A stretch of DNA of 28,206 nucleotides from JAFDBW01 sp963723355. GTDB taxonomy: Bacteria; Desulfobacterota; Desulfuromonadia; Desulfuromonadales; BM103. The translations under genes were made by a program, and so were the position numbers. Within the stretch, counting starts at the first letter, position 1; every line of letters begins with the position of its first letter. The notes beneath the pieces are model-generated. The model made no database searches. It worked only from the letters and a program-made list of their open reading frames with translations, and was not told where the DNA came from. Location of the stretch: positions 1 through 28,206 of the forward strand of contig CAVRQQ010000026.1 of the NCBI GenBank assembly GCA_963723355.1. Reading direction: 5' to 3'. Positions 8,461 to 16,624 of the stretch are shown here, one piece after another.

Positions 8461-9525
8461 TTATGGCTTGATGATGATCTTGCCGAAAAGTCCTTTGCCG
8501 GAGAGGAATTGGTCATAGGCTTCTGCTGCCTGATCAAATGTGTACTCGGCGCCAATGGCGGACTTGATCTTGCCTTGACCCATCCAGTAAAAACCCTGCT
8601 CGAGTTCGGCTTTGGTGCCCTGGGTGGAGCCTAGGATGTTGGTCCCCTTGAAGAAGACATGGCGCAGGTCGATTTTGGCGTCAAAACCGGTGGTGGCGCC
8701 ACAACTGACCAGGGTGCCGCCGAATTTCAGCAGGGTAAGCTGGGCGTTAAAATGGGTCTCGCCGACATGGTCAAAAGAGACATCGATACCCGGGGCGCCG
8801 CCGGTCTGCTTGGCGATTTCCTTGCAGATGCCGCGGACCTCCTTGACCCAGCCTTCGTCGCGGTGATTGACCACATAGTCGGCACCGAGCTCTTTGCACA
8901 AATCAGCGTTTTCCGGGCTGGCGGTGGCGATAACGGTGCAGTTGTAGAGCTTGGCGATCTGGATTCCGAGATGGCCGACGCCGGAACGCCCGCCCATGAT
9001 CAACACCAGCTGGCCCGGTTTGATCTGGGCGCGCCCGACCAGCATGTGCCATGCGGTGAGAAGGTTCATGGCTGCGGCTGCGGCCTGCTCGTAGCTGACC
9101 GTGTCAGGAATTTTAACCACGTTGACTTCCGGCAGGCAGACTTGCTCAGCGTGGCTGCCGGGGGTCGTTTGGAATCCCCAGACCATCCGCTTGGAGCAGT
9201 CGTATTCGCGGCCGCTGGTGCAGGCTTCGCAAACCCGGCATGACATGTTGGCGTGAACGGCGACCCGGTCACCAACCTTGATGCTGGTCACATCACTGCC
9301 GACTGCGAGGACATCACCGGCGGCATCGGAGCCCGAGGTGTGTGGGAGTTCGACCGGAATCGGGTTGCCGCGCATGCCCCAGACATCGTTATAGTTCAGT
9401 GCCGAAGCCTTGACCTGGATCAGGACTTCATTCGCTTTCGGCTCAGGATTCGGAACTTCCTCCACGGTCAGGATGTCCTTAAAGTTATCATCGGGTGCGT
9501 ACTCTTTGTAGACAAGTGCTTTCAT
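8461..9525 (-). CDS. Zinc-type medium-chain dehydrogenase/reductase (enoyl-CoA reductase-like)
   Basis: A complete 354-residue MDR-superfamily oxidoreductase. The structural zinc lobe is intact (C96, C99, C102, C110). The catalytic-zinc positions are not those of a true alcohol dehydrogenase: NYNDVWG (44-50) replaces the usual Cys, and GSDAAG replaces GHE. NYN-VW is typical of crotonyl-/acryloyl-CoA reductase-like members, so reduction of a 2-enoyl-CoA or quinone-like substrate with NAD(P)H is more likely than alcohol oxidation. The nucleotide-binding Rossmann fold carries MGGRSGVGHLG. An AAGGA ribosome site precedes the ATG. It is transcribed divergently from a FadR-type regulator across an inverted repeat that overlaps a TTGACA -35-like box on this strand, which suggests repression by that regulator. 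Confidence 0.88.
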   Translation of the reverse strand: MKALVYKEYAPDDNFKDILTVEEVPNPEPKANEVLIQVKASALNYNDVWGMRGNPIPVELPHTSGSDAAGDVLAVGSDVTSIKVGDRVAVHANMSCRVCEACTSGREYDCSKRMVWGFQTTPGSHAEQVCLPEVNVVKIPDTVSYEQAAAAAMNLLTAWHMLVGRAQIKPGQLVLIMGGRSGVGHLGIQIAKLYNCTVIATASPENADLCKELGADYVVNHRDEGWVKEVRGICKEIAKQTGGAPGIDVSFDHVGETHFNAQLTLLKFGGTLVSCGATTGFDAKIDLRHVFFKGTNILGSTQGTKAELEQGFYWMGQGKIKSAIGAEYTFDQAAEAYDQFLSGKGLFGKIIIKP

Positions 9526-9625
9526 CGTTTGATCCTTTCAGTTGGTTACGGTTCTTTACGTCAATATGTTTATGAGAAAAACAGCGCTCGGAATCTTTTC
9601 TGTGACGTGTCTAAGCCTAACTACC

Positions 9626-9656
9626 ATTTATATATTTGTCAAACAAATATATAAAT
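9626..9656. promoter_or_regulatory. Perfect palindrome, likely operator of the adjacent FadR/GntR regulator
   Basis: ATTTATATATTTGT at 9626-9639 is repeated exactly inverted at 9643-9656 around a CAA spacer. The core TTGT-CAA-ACAA (9636-9646) fits the TNGTNNNACNA pattern known for FCD-subfamily GntR proteins. On the minus strand a TTGACA box (9642-9637) lies inside it, 17 bases before a weak TAGGCT -10 for the dehydrogenase gene. A bound repressor would therefore cover that promoter. It lies between the divergent dehydrogenase and gntR starts. Confidence 0.72.
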
Positions 9657-9749
9657 GCTTCCCATGGTGGTGCAAATGAGGTATCTTGGGGCACAAGTTA
9701 GACAATAATATCACTCGTACTTCTGGTGAACAGGGAGAACTCGGGAAAA

Positions 9750-10499
9750 ATGGCGATTAATTTCCAACCACTTGTTGCAGAAAGCCTTGCCAAGCAGATT
9801 GCGGAAAACATCCGCAGCTCAATCCTGGACGGGAGTCTCAAGGTTGATGACCAGCTTCCGACCGAGGAAGTTTTAGCTGAAAAGTTCAATGTGTCTCGAC
9901 CGACTATTCGCGAGGCATTAAAGCGGCTTGCCGCCCAGAACCTGATCCGCAGCCGTCGCGGTCCGACCGGGGGCACCTTTGTCAATCGACCCAGTCAGGA
10001 GGATCTTAGTTCCTCGTTGACGGGGGCCGCCATGCTTTTGGTCAGCATGGGCGAGTTCAGCCTCTCCGAAATCGCTGAAGCGCGCCGCGAACTGGAATTG
10101 ACCTGTTGCCGGCTTGCCGCAGAACGTCGGCAGGATGAGCACCTGTTGGCCATGGCTGAGGAGCTTGAACGGCAAAGAAATCCTGCGACAACGGATGTCG
10201 ACTTCTGTGCATCAGACGTTCGCTTCCACCGGGTACTGGTTGATGCGACCCGAAACCCGGTTCTGCAATTTGTCATGTTTGCCGTCATTGAGGCGTTGCA
10301 ACCGGCAACCAACCTGGTCATCTTCCGATTCAGGGAGCGTGAAAAAATTCTCGCCCAACATGAACGCATTTACGAAGCGATCAGAGCGCAGAACGCCGCC
10401 GTCGCTGAAGAAGCCATGGCAGAGCAGATGAGCTACCTGTGCGAACAATACGCCCAGGCCCAGGAGTGGCGCCGTAACCGTGACGAGGAGCCGCAGTGA
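9750..10499 (+). CDS. FadR/FCD-subfamily GntR transcriptional regulator
   Basis: A 249-residue DNA-binding regulator. The N-terminal winged helix-turn-helix (about residues 8-76) contains the GntR signature PTEEVLAEKFNVSRPTIREAL followed by a wing with RRGPTGGTFV. The C-terminal all-helical FCD domain (about 100-235) shows the ARRELE, D-RFH and H-RIYEAI metal/effector-site pattern (H-bearing helices). Such proteins usually sense organic acids or acyl-CoA-type ligands and bind a short palindrome near their own gene. An in-frame GTG at 9726 is possible; the ATG at 9750 fits the normal start of the HTH domain better. The stop overlaps the GTG start of the YhdH-like gene (GTGA), so they are translationally coupled. 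It probably controls both flanking reductases. Confidence 0.9.
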   Translation: MAINFQPLVAESLAKQIAENIRSSILDGSLKVDDQLPTEEVLAEKFNVSRPTIREALKRLAAQNLIRSRRGPTGGTFVNRPSQEDLSSSLTGAAMLLVSMGEFSLSEIAEARRELELTCCRLAAERRQDEHLLAMAEELERQRNPATTDVDFCASDVRFHRVLVDATRNPVLQFVMFAVIEALQPATNLVIFRFREREKILAQHERIYEAIRAQNAAVAEEAMAEQMSYLCEQYAQAQEWRRNRDEEPQ

Positions 10500-11476
10500 G
10501 CGATCAATTCAAAGCCCTGCTTCTGACCCGGGAGAACGGTGACGTTGAGCATCATATCAGGCAGCTCTCGATCGATGACCTTCCTGAGGGTGATGTCCTG
10601 GTCGCGGTCAAATACTCAAGTCTCAACTACAAGGACTGCCTGGCTGTCGCCGGTCGGGGAAATATCGTTCGCCAGTACCCGATGGTCCCTGGCGTCGACT
10701 TGACCGGAGTAGTTTTGTCCTCAGATTCTCCAGATTTTCAACCTGGCGACAAGGTGTTGCTGACCGGCTGGGGCGTCGGGGAACGCTACTGGGGCGGCTA
10801 TACGCAGCAGGCCCGACTGAAATCCGAATGGCTTATTCCTCTTCCCGAGGAACTTGGAGAACTGAAAGCTATGGCCATCGGATCAGCAGGTCTTACTGCC
10901 ATGTTATGCGTTATGGCTCTGGAGGACCAGGGCGTGACCCCGGAGCAGGGAACTATCCTGGTCACTGGAGCGAGTGGCGGGGTCGGAGGCATTGCAGTCG
11001 CCCTGCTCGCCGGATTGGGCTACCCTGTTGCGGCGGTTACCGGTAACAGAGAACATGATGACTACCTTTCCCGACTGGGTGCGACCGAAATAATAAACCG
11101 CTCCGAACTCGAAAAGCCGGCCCGCCCCCTGGAAAAGCAACGCTGGGCCGGAGCGATCGACACGGTCGGGGGGAAGGTCCTTTCTCGCCTGCTCGCAGAG
11201 ATGAAGTACGGCGGCACAGTCGCCGCGACCGGTCTGACCGGAGGGGCAGAACTTAACACAACTGTCATGCCTTTTATTTTGCGGGCGATCAGGCTGGTTG
11301 GGGTGGAGGTGACAACCTGTCCAATCCCCTTGCGAAAAACCGCCTGGATGCGCCTTTCCAGAGAACTCTCTGACAATCTCCTGGAGCAGATTTACAAAGT
11401 CATCTCTCTGGAGGAGGTCCCGATGTTTAGTCGAAAATCTTTTAGCTGGGCAGATACACGGTCGCGTGGTGGTTGA
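10496..11476 (+). CDS. acuI: YhdH/AcuI-type acryloyl-CoA (quinone) reductase, 3' end frameshifted
   Basis: An MDR-family NADPH-dependent reductase of the YhdH/AcuI group, which reduces acryloyl-CoA and thereby removes a toxic electrophile. Family marks are SSLNYKD (42-48), PGVDLTGVV, and the coenzyme-binding VTGASGGVGG. The GTG start at 10496 overlaps the regulator stop and has a GAGGAG ribosome site. The last residues as read (SFSWADTRSRGG) do not fit the family. Removing one T from TTTT at 11440-11443 gives SLAGQIHGRVVVDLKL, the expected ending, with a stop at 11487-11489 just before the next gene. The gene is therefore nearly complete and may be fully intact in the organism. AcuI rather than generic quinone reductase is a family-level assignment. 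Confidence 0.87.
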   Translation: MSDQFKALLLTRENGDVEHHIRQLSIDDLPEGDVLVAVKYSSLNYKDCLAVAGRGNIVRQYPMVPGVDLTGVVLSSDSPDFQPGDKVLLTGWGVGERYWGGYTQQARLKSEWLIPLPEELGELKAMAIGSAGLTAMLCVMALEDQGVTPEQGTILVTGASGGVGGIAVALLAGLGYPVAAVTGNREHDDYLSRLGATEIINRSELEKPARPLEKQRWAGAIDTVGGKVLSRLLAEMKYGGTVAATGLTGGAELNTTVMPFILRAIRLVGVEVTTCPIPLRKTAWMRLSRELSDNLLEQIYKVISLEEVPMFSRKSFSWADTRSRGG

Positions 11477-11498
11477 CTTGAAACTATGAGGGAGCTCA

Positions 11499-11900
11499 AT
11501 GTTGCGTATCCTTTTGGCTGAGGACAATCCTACGACCCAGAGTCTTATCTCTATTATCATGGAGCAGATGGGGTTCGATCTGACGATTGTTGATAATGGC
11601 CAGGCCGCGGTCGAATTCCTTGAGAAGGAAGTGGTTGACCTGATCCTGATGGATTGCCAGATGCCGCAGATGGATGGTTTCAAGGCCACCGCCCAACTGC
11701 GTGCCAAGGGGATCGAGACTCCGGTAGTTGCGCTGACCGCCTATGCTCGCGAGGAGGATGAAGAGCAGTGCCTTGCTGCAGGTATGGACGATTTTCTCAG
11801 CAAGCCGTTTCGGCTGTCGGAAATGCGAGCCATATTGCAGAAATGGTTGGCAGGCAAGCCACAAAGCGTGCGTGCCCATGTCGGGAATTCAGACGCCTGA
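11499..11900 (+). CDS. Stand-alone receiver-domain response regulator
   Basis: A 133-residue protein consisting of one CheY-like receiver domain and a short tail with no output domain. The acidic pocket E8-D9, the phospho-acceptor D52 in ILMDCQMPQMDG, T80 in VALTAYA and K102 in LSKPF are all present, so it should be phosphorylatable. The MDCQMP sequence resembles receivers found in hybrid histidine kinases and HPt phosphorelays, which suggests it passes or stores phosphate rather than binding DNA. GGGAG precedes the ATG. It starts 9 bases after the repaired end of the YhdH-like gene, so it may be in the same transcript. The partner kinase is not in the window. Confidence 0.9.
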   Translation: MLRILLAEDNPTTQSLISIIMEQMGFDLTIVDNGQAAVEFLEKEVVDLILMDCQMPQMDGFKATAQLRAKGIETPVVALTAYAREEDEEQCLAAGMDDFLSKPFRLSEMRAILQKWLAGKPQSVRAHVGNSDA

Positions 11901-11918
11901 GGCTGATATACTTAACTT

Positions 11919-12725
11919 ATGATGTTGAACAAACTGACATCCATTCCCACTCTGGTGCGACTTTTACTGTGCCTGCTAGTCTCTGCAGGGATTCATGGTG
12001 GTTTGACTTTTTATGAGTGGGCGAGCCATCCACTCGCTATACGCAATAGCCAATCTGCAGTTGTCGTTGCACTGGTCCCCGCTTCAGAAGACCAATCCTT
12101 AGCCGTTGTTGATGCATCAAAAACCCTTGTTGAGCAGAGCCCGGCAGTTACAAGGCCTATAGCCACGGTTAAATCGGTTCCGAGGGTTGCCTCCCAGCCG
12201 GCTGTGAAGCCGCTTCCTGTAACCCCACCCAAACCCGGTTTGATGGTTGAAGCGACTGAAATTATCAAAGAATCGGCAGAATGTATGCAGCCTGACCCGG
12301 TTTGCGCAGAACCAGCTGAGGCCTTGCCGGAACTTTCGGGCGATGTTGCCTCGATTGGAATGTCCTTGCAGGAGTCTCTGGTCTCTCCGCCTGATGATAA
12401 TCGGTCGGCCGATCAGAACACCTCCGGACAGACGGATGGAGCCTTGATTGAAGCGATGCCGAACTATCGCAACAACCCGTTGCCGGACTACCCCCACATA
12501 GCCCGCCAGAGACATTGGGAGGGCGTGGTGTGGCTCTTGGTGGACGTCTCGGCAAAAGGGCTGGTCGACGATGTTGATCTGGAGAGCTCAAGCGGCTACC
12601 GGGTCCTGGACAGGGCCGCCAGTAGAGCCGTGAAACGCTGGGAGTTTACCCCCGCAACGCGGGCCGGTTTGCCAGTGGACAGCCAGGTTCGCATCCCCGT
12701 CCGTTTCAGTCTGGAAGACAGCTGA
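11919..12725 (+). CDS. TonB family energy transducer protein
   Basis: A 268-residue protein with the TonB architecture. A short cytoplasmic N-terminus is followed by one membrane helix (residues about 11-31, containing the S-H pair of TonB: LVSAGIHGG). Then come a Pro/Val-rich periplasmic spacer (about 70-190) and a C-terminal TonB domain (about 185-265: NPLPDYPHIARQRHWEGVVW, then SSGYRVLDRAASRAVKRWEF). It would couple the inner-membrane proton gradient to outer-membrane receptors, but no exbB, exbD or receptor gene lies nearby. Two ATG codons abut at 11919 and 11922, with no strong ribosome site. Position 18 bases after the receiver gene suggests co-transcription. The spacer region is not conserved enough to say which receptor it serves. 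Confidence 0.88.
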   Translation: MMLNKLTSIPTLVRLLLCLLVSAGIHGGLTFYEWASHPLAIRNSQSAVVVALVPASEDQSLAVVDASKTLVEQSPAVTRPIATVKSVPRVASQPAVKPLPVTPPKPGLMVEATEIIKESAECMQPDPVCAEPAEALPELSGDVASIGMSLQESLVSPPDDNRSADQNTSGQTDGALIEAMPNYRNNPLPDYPHIARQRHWEGVVWLLVDVSAKGLVDDVDLESSSGYRVLDRAASRAVKRWEFTPATRAGLPVDSQVRIPVRFSLEDS

Positions 12726-12768
12726 GGTCGAGTCTGTCAGTAGTGCTCAGGCTTTTCTTGTCGTACGG

Positions 12769-12792
12769 AAGAGTAAAGTGTGATTTACTCTT
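12769..12792 (+). terminator. Hairpin after the TonB-like gene
   Basis: AAGAGTAAA at 12769-12777 pairs perfectly with TTTACTCTT at 12784-12792 around the loop GTGTGA. The stem is 9 bp but AT-rich, and the following GCATTATT is only a loose T tract, so termination strength is uncertain. It separates the TonB-like gene from the tRNA promoter that starts at its right arm. Confidence 0.5.
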
Positions 12793-12819
12793 GCATTATT
12801 AGTCACGGCATGCTAGAAA
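12791..12819 (+). promoter_or_regulatory. Promoter of tRNA-Pro/tRNA-Arg
   Basis: TTGCAT at 12791-12796, a 17-base spacer ending in TGC (extended -10), and TAGAAA at 12814-12819 form a sigma-70-type promoter. The predicted start lies a few bases before tRNA-Pro at 12829. Confidence 0.6.
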
Positions 12820-12828
12820 ATCGCCCTT

Positions 12829-12905
<77 letters not shown>

Positions 12906-12911
12906 CTTAAA

Positions 12912-12988
12912 GCGCCAGTAGCTCAGCTGGATAGAGCATCGGCCTTCTAAGCCGACGGTCGAGGGTTCGAGTCCTTCCTGGCGCGCCA
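12912..12988 (+). tRNA. tRNA-Arg(UCU)
   Basis: A 77-base cloverleaf with acceptor GCGCCAG pairing CTGGCGC. The anticodon stem TCGGC/GCCGA holds the loop CTTCTAA with anticodon TCT, and GCCA is encoded at the 3' end. It reads AGA codons. Confidence 0.97.
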
Positions 12989-13019
12989 TGTTATTAGGTG
13001 CTCGAGGAATGGTTTCTCG

Positions 13020-13049
13020 TTGACATTATTCCTCTCCCTTGTCTAGAAT
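13020..13049 (+). promoter_or_regulatory. Promoter of tRNA-His (and possibly tRNA-Leu)
   Basis: A consensus TTGACA at 13020-13025, an 18-base spacer and TAGAAT at 13044-13049. The expected transcription start is some 6 bases before tRNA-His. This is the best sigma-70-like promoter in the tRNA block. Confidence 0.75.
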
Positions 13050-13060
13050 TCTGTACTTTA

Positions 13061-13138
<78 letters not shown>

Positions 13139-13239
13139 TAATATTCCGGGCCTGCCTTTTCCCCGTCGACCCCTCAGAATGTGGCGGTTATCCCGGGAAA
13201 TGTCGGGCCTTAATTGTATGCGATGGGCCAGTTGGTTTC

Positions 13240-13324
13240 GCGGGTGTGGTGGAACTGGTAGACACGCTAGATTTAGGATCTAGTGCCGAGAGGCGTGGGG
13301 GTTCGAGTCCCTTCACCCGCACCA
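13240..13324 (+). tRNA. tRNA-Leu(UAG)
   Basis: An 85-base class II tRNA with a long variable arm (TGCCGAGAGGCGT). The acceptor GCGGGTG pairs CACCCGC, the anticodon stem CTAGA/TCTAG holds TTTAGGA with anticodon TAG, and ACCA is encoded. It lies 101 bases after tRNA-His and 87 bases before the trigger factor start. Confidence 0.97.
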
Positions 13325-13411
13325 AATTCTTGAGCATGAAAAGTTATTGATAAATCTTGTCGACGACAGTGCCCTGGTACTGTCATGGCAGAGCAAATGA
13401 GGAGCGTTAGC

Positions 13412-14743
13412 ATGAATGTGAAGGTTGAAGATGTCAGCAGCATCAAAAAGAAGCTGATTTTTGAGGTTGCCCCGGAGCAAGTCGACAAGGAAATCGGTCG
13501 TGCCTATAAAAAGATCGGCAAGACCGCCAAGGTCAAAGGCTTCCGGGCCGGCAAAGTGCCCGATTCGGTTCTGGAGAAGTATTATGGCGCCCAGATGGAG
13601 CAGGAGGTCCTGACCCGCCTGATCAACGATACTTACTTCAAGGCCCTCGATGAGAATGATATCCCTGCGATTGGCGAGCCGAACATTGTCGATAGCAGCG
13701 GGATTAACAAGGGTGAAGCCTTCACCTATGAGGCAGAAGTTGAGATCAAGCCGGAAGTGACGGCCAAGGACTACACCAAGCTGGCCCTGGAAAAGGAAAA
13801 GCTTGTTGTCGATGCCAAGGTTGTTGAGGGGCGTCTTGAAGAGATGCGCACGTCCCGTTCACAGCTCGAAGTGACCACCCGCAAAAAGGCCCGCAAGGGT
13901 GATTCCGTGGTGATTGATTTCGAGGGCTTTGTTGATGGAGAGGCTTTTGACGGCGGCAAAGGAGAAGACTACCTCCTCGAACTCGGCTCCGGTTCTTTTA
14001 TCCCCGGCTTTGAAGAGCAGGTTATCGGCATGAAACGGGAAGAGTCCAAGGATGTCGAAGTTTCTTTCCCCGAAGAGTACGGCCAGGCAGAACTAGCCGG
14101 CAAGCCGGCGGTTTTCAAGGTGACGTTGAAGGAGATCAAGGAAAAGGTTGTCCCGGAGCTGAACGATGAATTTGCCAAAGGCTTCGGCGTTGATACACTG
14201 GACGAACTCAAAGGTGAATTGCAGAAGAGCCATGAGACCCAGGAGAAGAACCGGGTTGAGAATGACCTGCGTGAAAAGCTGGTCAGTGCCCTGATCGAGC
14301 GCAACCCGATCGAGGTCCCTGAGACGATGATTGCCAAACAGCTTGATTACATGTATGAAAATATCAGCAACCGCATGCAGTCGCAGGGGATGTCTGTAGC
14401 CATGCTCGGGATCACGCCGGAGAATTTCCGCGAGAATTATCGTGACACTGCTGTCGAGCAGGTCAGCGGCAACCTGATCCTTGAAGCGATCGGCCGCCAG
14501 GAGAGTATCCAGGCCGATGAAAGCGAAATTGACGCCAAGCTGGAAGAGATTTCCAGCATGGCCAATGCTCCCCTCGAGACAGTGAAGAAATACTACGCCG
14601 CGCCTGAAGCCCGCGTCGGCCTGATGGCGCAGATTGCAGAAGAAAAAGTCATCAGCTTTCTCCTGGAAAGCGCCAAGGTCAAGGAAGTATCGCCGAAAAA
14701 ACCGAACAAGAAGACTGACAAGAAAACCGAGGAGGACGCATGA
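13412..14743 (+). CDS. tig: Trigger factor, ribosome-associated chaperone/prolyl isomerase
   Basis: A 443-residue cytosolic chaperone that docks at the ribosome exit tunnel. The N-terminal domain carries the ribosome-binding signature GFRAGKVPDSVLEKYYG (family GFRxGKxP). The middle FKBP-type domain begins near KGDSVVIDFEGFVDGEAFDGGK and ends at FKVTLKEIKEKVVPELND. The C-terminal helical arms follow, with a lysine-rich tail. The frame is open from an ATG at 13385, but GAGGAG seven bases before the ATG at 13412 and the family N-terminus (MNVKVEDVSS) fix the shorter start. The stop overlaps the clpP start by the ATGA arrangement. The order tig-clpP-clpX-lon couples nascent-chain folding to proteolysis. 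Confidence 0.97.
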   Translation: MNVKVEDVSSIKKKLIFEVAPEQVDKEIGRAYKKIGKTAKVKGFRAGKVPDSVLEKYYGAQMEQEVLTRLINDTYFKALDENDIPAIGEPNIVDSSGINKGEAFTYEAEVEIKPEVTAKDYTKLALEKEKLVVDAKVVEGRLEEMRTSRSQLEVTTRKKARKGDSVVIDFEGFVDGEAFDGGKGEDYLLELGSGSFIPGFEEQVIGMKREESKDVEVSFPEEYGQAELAGKPAVFKVTLKEIKEKVVPELNDEFAKGFGVDTLDELKGELQKSHETQEKNRVENDLREKLVSALIERNPIEVPETMIAKQLDYMYENISNRMQSQGMSVAMLGITPENFRENYRDTAVEQVSGNLILEAIGRQESIQADESEIDAKLEEISSMANAPLETVKKYYAAPEARVGLMAQIAEEKVISFLLESAKVKEVSPKKPNKKTDKKTEEDA

Positions 14744-15324
14744 ACCTGATTCCAATGGTCGTGGAGCAGACCGGACGTGGAGAACGCTCCTATGATATCT
14801 ATTCACGGCTGCTCAAGGACCGGATTATTTTTCTTGGCGGCGGGATTGATGATCATGTGGCCAACCTGGTGATTGCGCAGATGCTCTTTCTCGAATCGGA
14901 GGATTCTGAAAAAGACATCCATCTGTATATCAACTCACCGGGGGGTATTGTGACCGCCGGTCTGGCAATCTACGATACCATGCAGTACCTGAAAGCCCCT
15001 GTCTCGACAATCTGTGTCGGCCAGGCTGCCAGTATGGGGGCCCTGTTGCTCTCGGCCGGAACTTCCGGTAAACGTTACGCCCTGCCACATGCGAGGATCA
15101 TGATCCATCAGCCGCTCGGCGGCTTCCAGGGGCAGGCGACCGATATCAGCATTCATGCCCAGGAAATCCTGCGTCTGAAGGAGACCCTGAACTCGATCAT
15201 GGCCGAGCATACCGGCCAGCCGATCAGCCAGTTGTCGTCCGATACGGAGCGTGACTTCTTCATGGGTAGCGAAGCGGCCAAAGAGTATGGTATCATCGAC
15301 GATATTGTGTCGAGAAAAGACTGA
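14740..15324 (+). CDS. clpP: ATP-dependent Clp protease proteolytic subunit ClpP
   Basis: A complete 194-residue serine peptidase that forms the double-heptamer chamber used by ClpX (and ClpA/ClpC where present). The catalytic triad is visible: S98 in GQAASMGALL, H123 in IMIHQPLGG and D172 in DTERDFF. The start overlaps the tig stop (ATGA), and the GAGGAG near the end of tig is its ribosome site, so translation is coupled. clpX follows after 18 bases. Length and motifs match the housekeeping form, with no divergent paralogue features. Confidence 0.98.
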   Translation: MNLIPMVVEQTGRGERSYDIYSRLLKDRIIFLGGGIDDHVANLVIAQMLFLESEDSEKDIHLYINSPGGIVTAGLAIYDTMQYLKAPVSTICVGQAASMGALLLSAGTSGKRYALPHARIMIHQPLGGFQGQATDISIHAQEILRLKETLNSIMAEHTGQPISQLSSDTERDFFMGSEAAKEYGIIDDIVSRKD

Positions 15325-15342
15325 CATACACGAGGTGAGGAA

Positions 15343-16590
15343 GTGACGCAAAAGAGTGGCCACAGCGATCAATTGACCTGCTCGTTCTGCGGTAAAGCGC
15401 AGGAAGAGGTAAAAAAACTTATCGCCGGACCGGCGGTCTATATCTGTGATGAATGCATAGAACTGTGCAAGGATATCATCGCCGAGGAAGCCCATCTTGA
15501 TGAGACTCCGATGGGCGACGGCCTGCTGCCGAAGCCGGTTGAAATCAGGGATGTCCTGGATGATTTCGTGATCGGGCAGGAGCGGGCGAAAAAAGTCCTG
15601 GCGGTTGCTGTCTACAATCACTACAAGCGCATCGAGGCCTCCGAAAAGGCCGGAGATGTTGAAATACAAAAGAGCAACATCCTCCTGCTTGGACCGACTG
15701 GCAGCGGCAAAACCCTGCTGGCCCAGACCCTGGCCAGGGTTCTGAATGTCCCGTTTGCAATCGCTGATGCCACCAACCTGACCGAGGCCGGTTATGTCGG
15801 TGAAGATGTCGAGAATATTATCCTGAGCCTGTTACAGGCCGCCGACTACGATCTGGAAAAGGCTCAGAAAGGGATTATCTATATCGACGAGGTCGACAAG
15901 ATTGCCCGCAAATCGGATTCTCCCTCGATCACCAGGGATGTCTCCGGAGAAGGTGTCCAGCAGGCCCTGTTGAAAATTATCGAAGGGACGACCGCCAGCG
16001 TACCACCGAAAGGTGGCCGCAAACACCCGCAACAGGAATTCCTGAAAGTGGACACCACCAACATCCTGTTTATCTGCGGAGGAGCTTTTTCGGGGCTGGA
16101 AACGGTCATCAATCAACGGATCGGCGCCAAAACCATGGGTTTCGGTTCCGAGTCTGTAAAGAAGGCCGATCTGAAGATTGGTGAGGTGCTGTGCCTGGTG
16201 GAACCGGGTGACCTGCTCAAGTATGGCCTGATCCCCGAGTTCATCGGACGCTTGCCGGTTGTCGCGACTCTCGATGAACTGGACGAGGACGCGTTGGTCA
16301 GAATCCTCTGCGAACCCAGGAACGCGTTGATCAAGCAGTACCAGAAGCTTTTCGACATGGAAAACGTTGATCTCAAGTTTACCGATGGTGCTCTGGTCGC
16401 TGTTGCCAAGGAGGCCCTCAAGCGTAAAACCGGTGCACGCGGTTTGCGTTCGATTCTTGAGAATGCCATGCTCGACGTCATGTATGATATCCCTTCCCAG
16501 GATCGTGTCCGGGAGGTTGTCATCAATGAAGATGTGATTTTTAAGGGTTCACAGCCTATTATAATCTACGAATGCGCTGAGTCGGCCTGA
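15343..16590 (+). CDS. clpX: ATP-dependent Clp protease ATP-binding subunit ClpX
   Basis: A complete 415-residue AAA+ unfoldase. The N-terminal zinc-binding domain has C13, C16, C35 and C38. Walker A is GPTGSGKT at 117-124, Walker B is in IIYIDEVDKI, and the C-terminal small domain includes KRKTGARGLRSILE. It recognises tagged or damaged substrates, unfolds them and feeds them to ClpP. The start is a GTG at 15343 with GAGGTGAGG upstream. Placement directly after clpP indicates one operon. The short gap to lon contains a tRNA-like fragment, so lon may share the transcript. Confidence 0.98.
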   Translation: MTQKSGHSDQLTCSFCGKAQEEVKKLIAGPAVYICDECIELCKDIIAEEAHLDETPMGDGLLPKPVEIRDVLDDFVIGQERAKKVLAVAVYNHYKRIEASEKAGDVEIQKSNILLLGPTGSGKTLLAQTLARVLNVPFAIADATNLTEAGYVGEDVENIILSLLQAADYDLEKAQKGIIYIDEVDKIARKSDSPSITRDVSGEGVQQALLKIIEGTTASVPPKGGRKHPQQEFLKVDTTNILFICGGAFSGLETVINQRIGAKTMGFGSESVKKADLKIGEVLCLVEPGDLLKYGLIPEFIGRLPVVATLDELDEDALVRILCEPRNALIKQYQKLFDMENVDLKFTDGALVAVAKEALKRKTGARGLRSILENAMLDVMYDIPSQDRVREVVINEDVIFKGSQPIIIYECAESA

Positions 16591-16603
16591 TAGAGTTCCT
16601 GTC

Positions 16604-16624
16604 GGGCGCTAGCTCAGCCGGAAG
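16604..16624 (+). other. tRNA-like 5' fragment before lon
   Basis: The segment GGGCGCTAGCTCAGCCGGAA matches the conserved beginning of many bacterial tRNAs (acceptor 5' strand, then T-A-G-C-T-C-A-G and the GG of the D-loop). It then breaks off; no anticodon arm or T-loop follows. Its last bases (GGAAG) act as the only ribosome binding site for lon. It could be a relic of a lost tRNA gene or a chance match. Confidence 0.45.

Noticed and set aside
14093..15669. Two long minus-strand frames opposite tig, clpP and clpX
   Set aside because: The plus-strand genes are unmistakable housekeeping genes; the antisense frames have no family resemblance.
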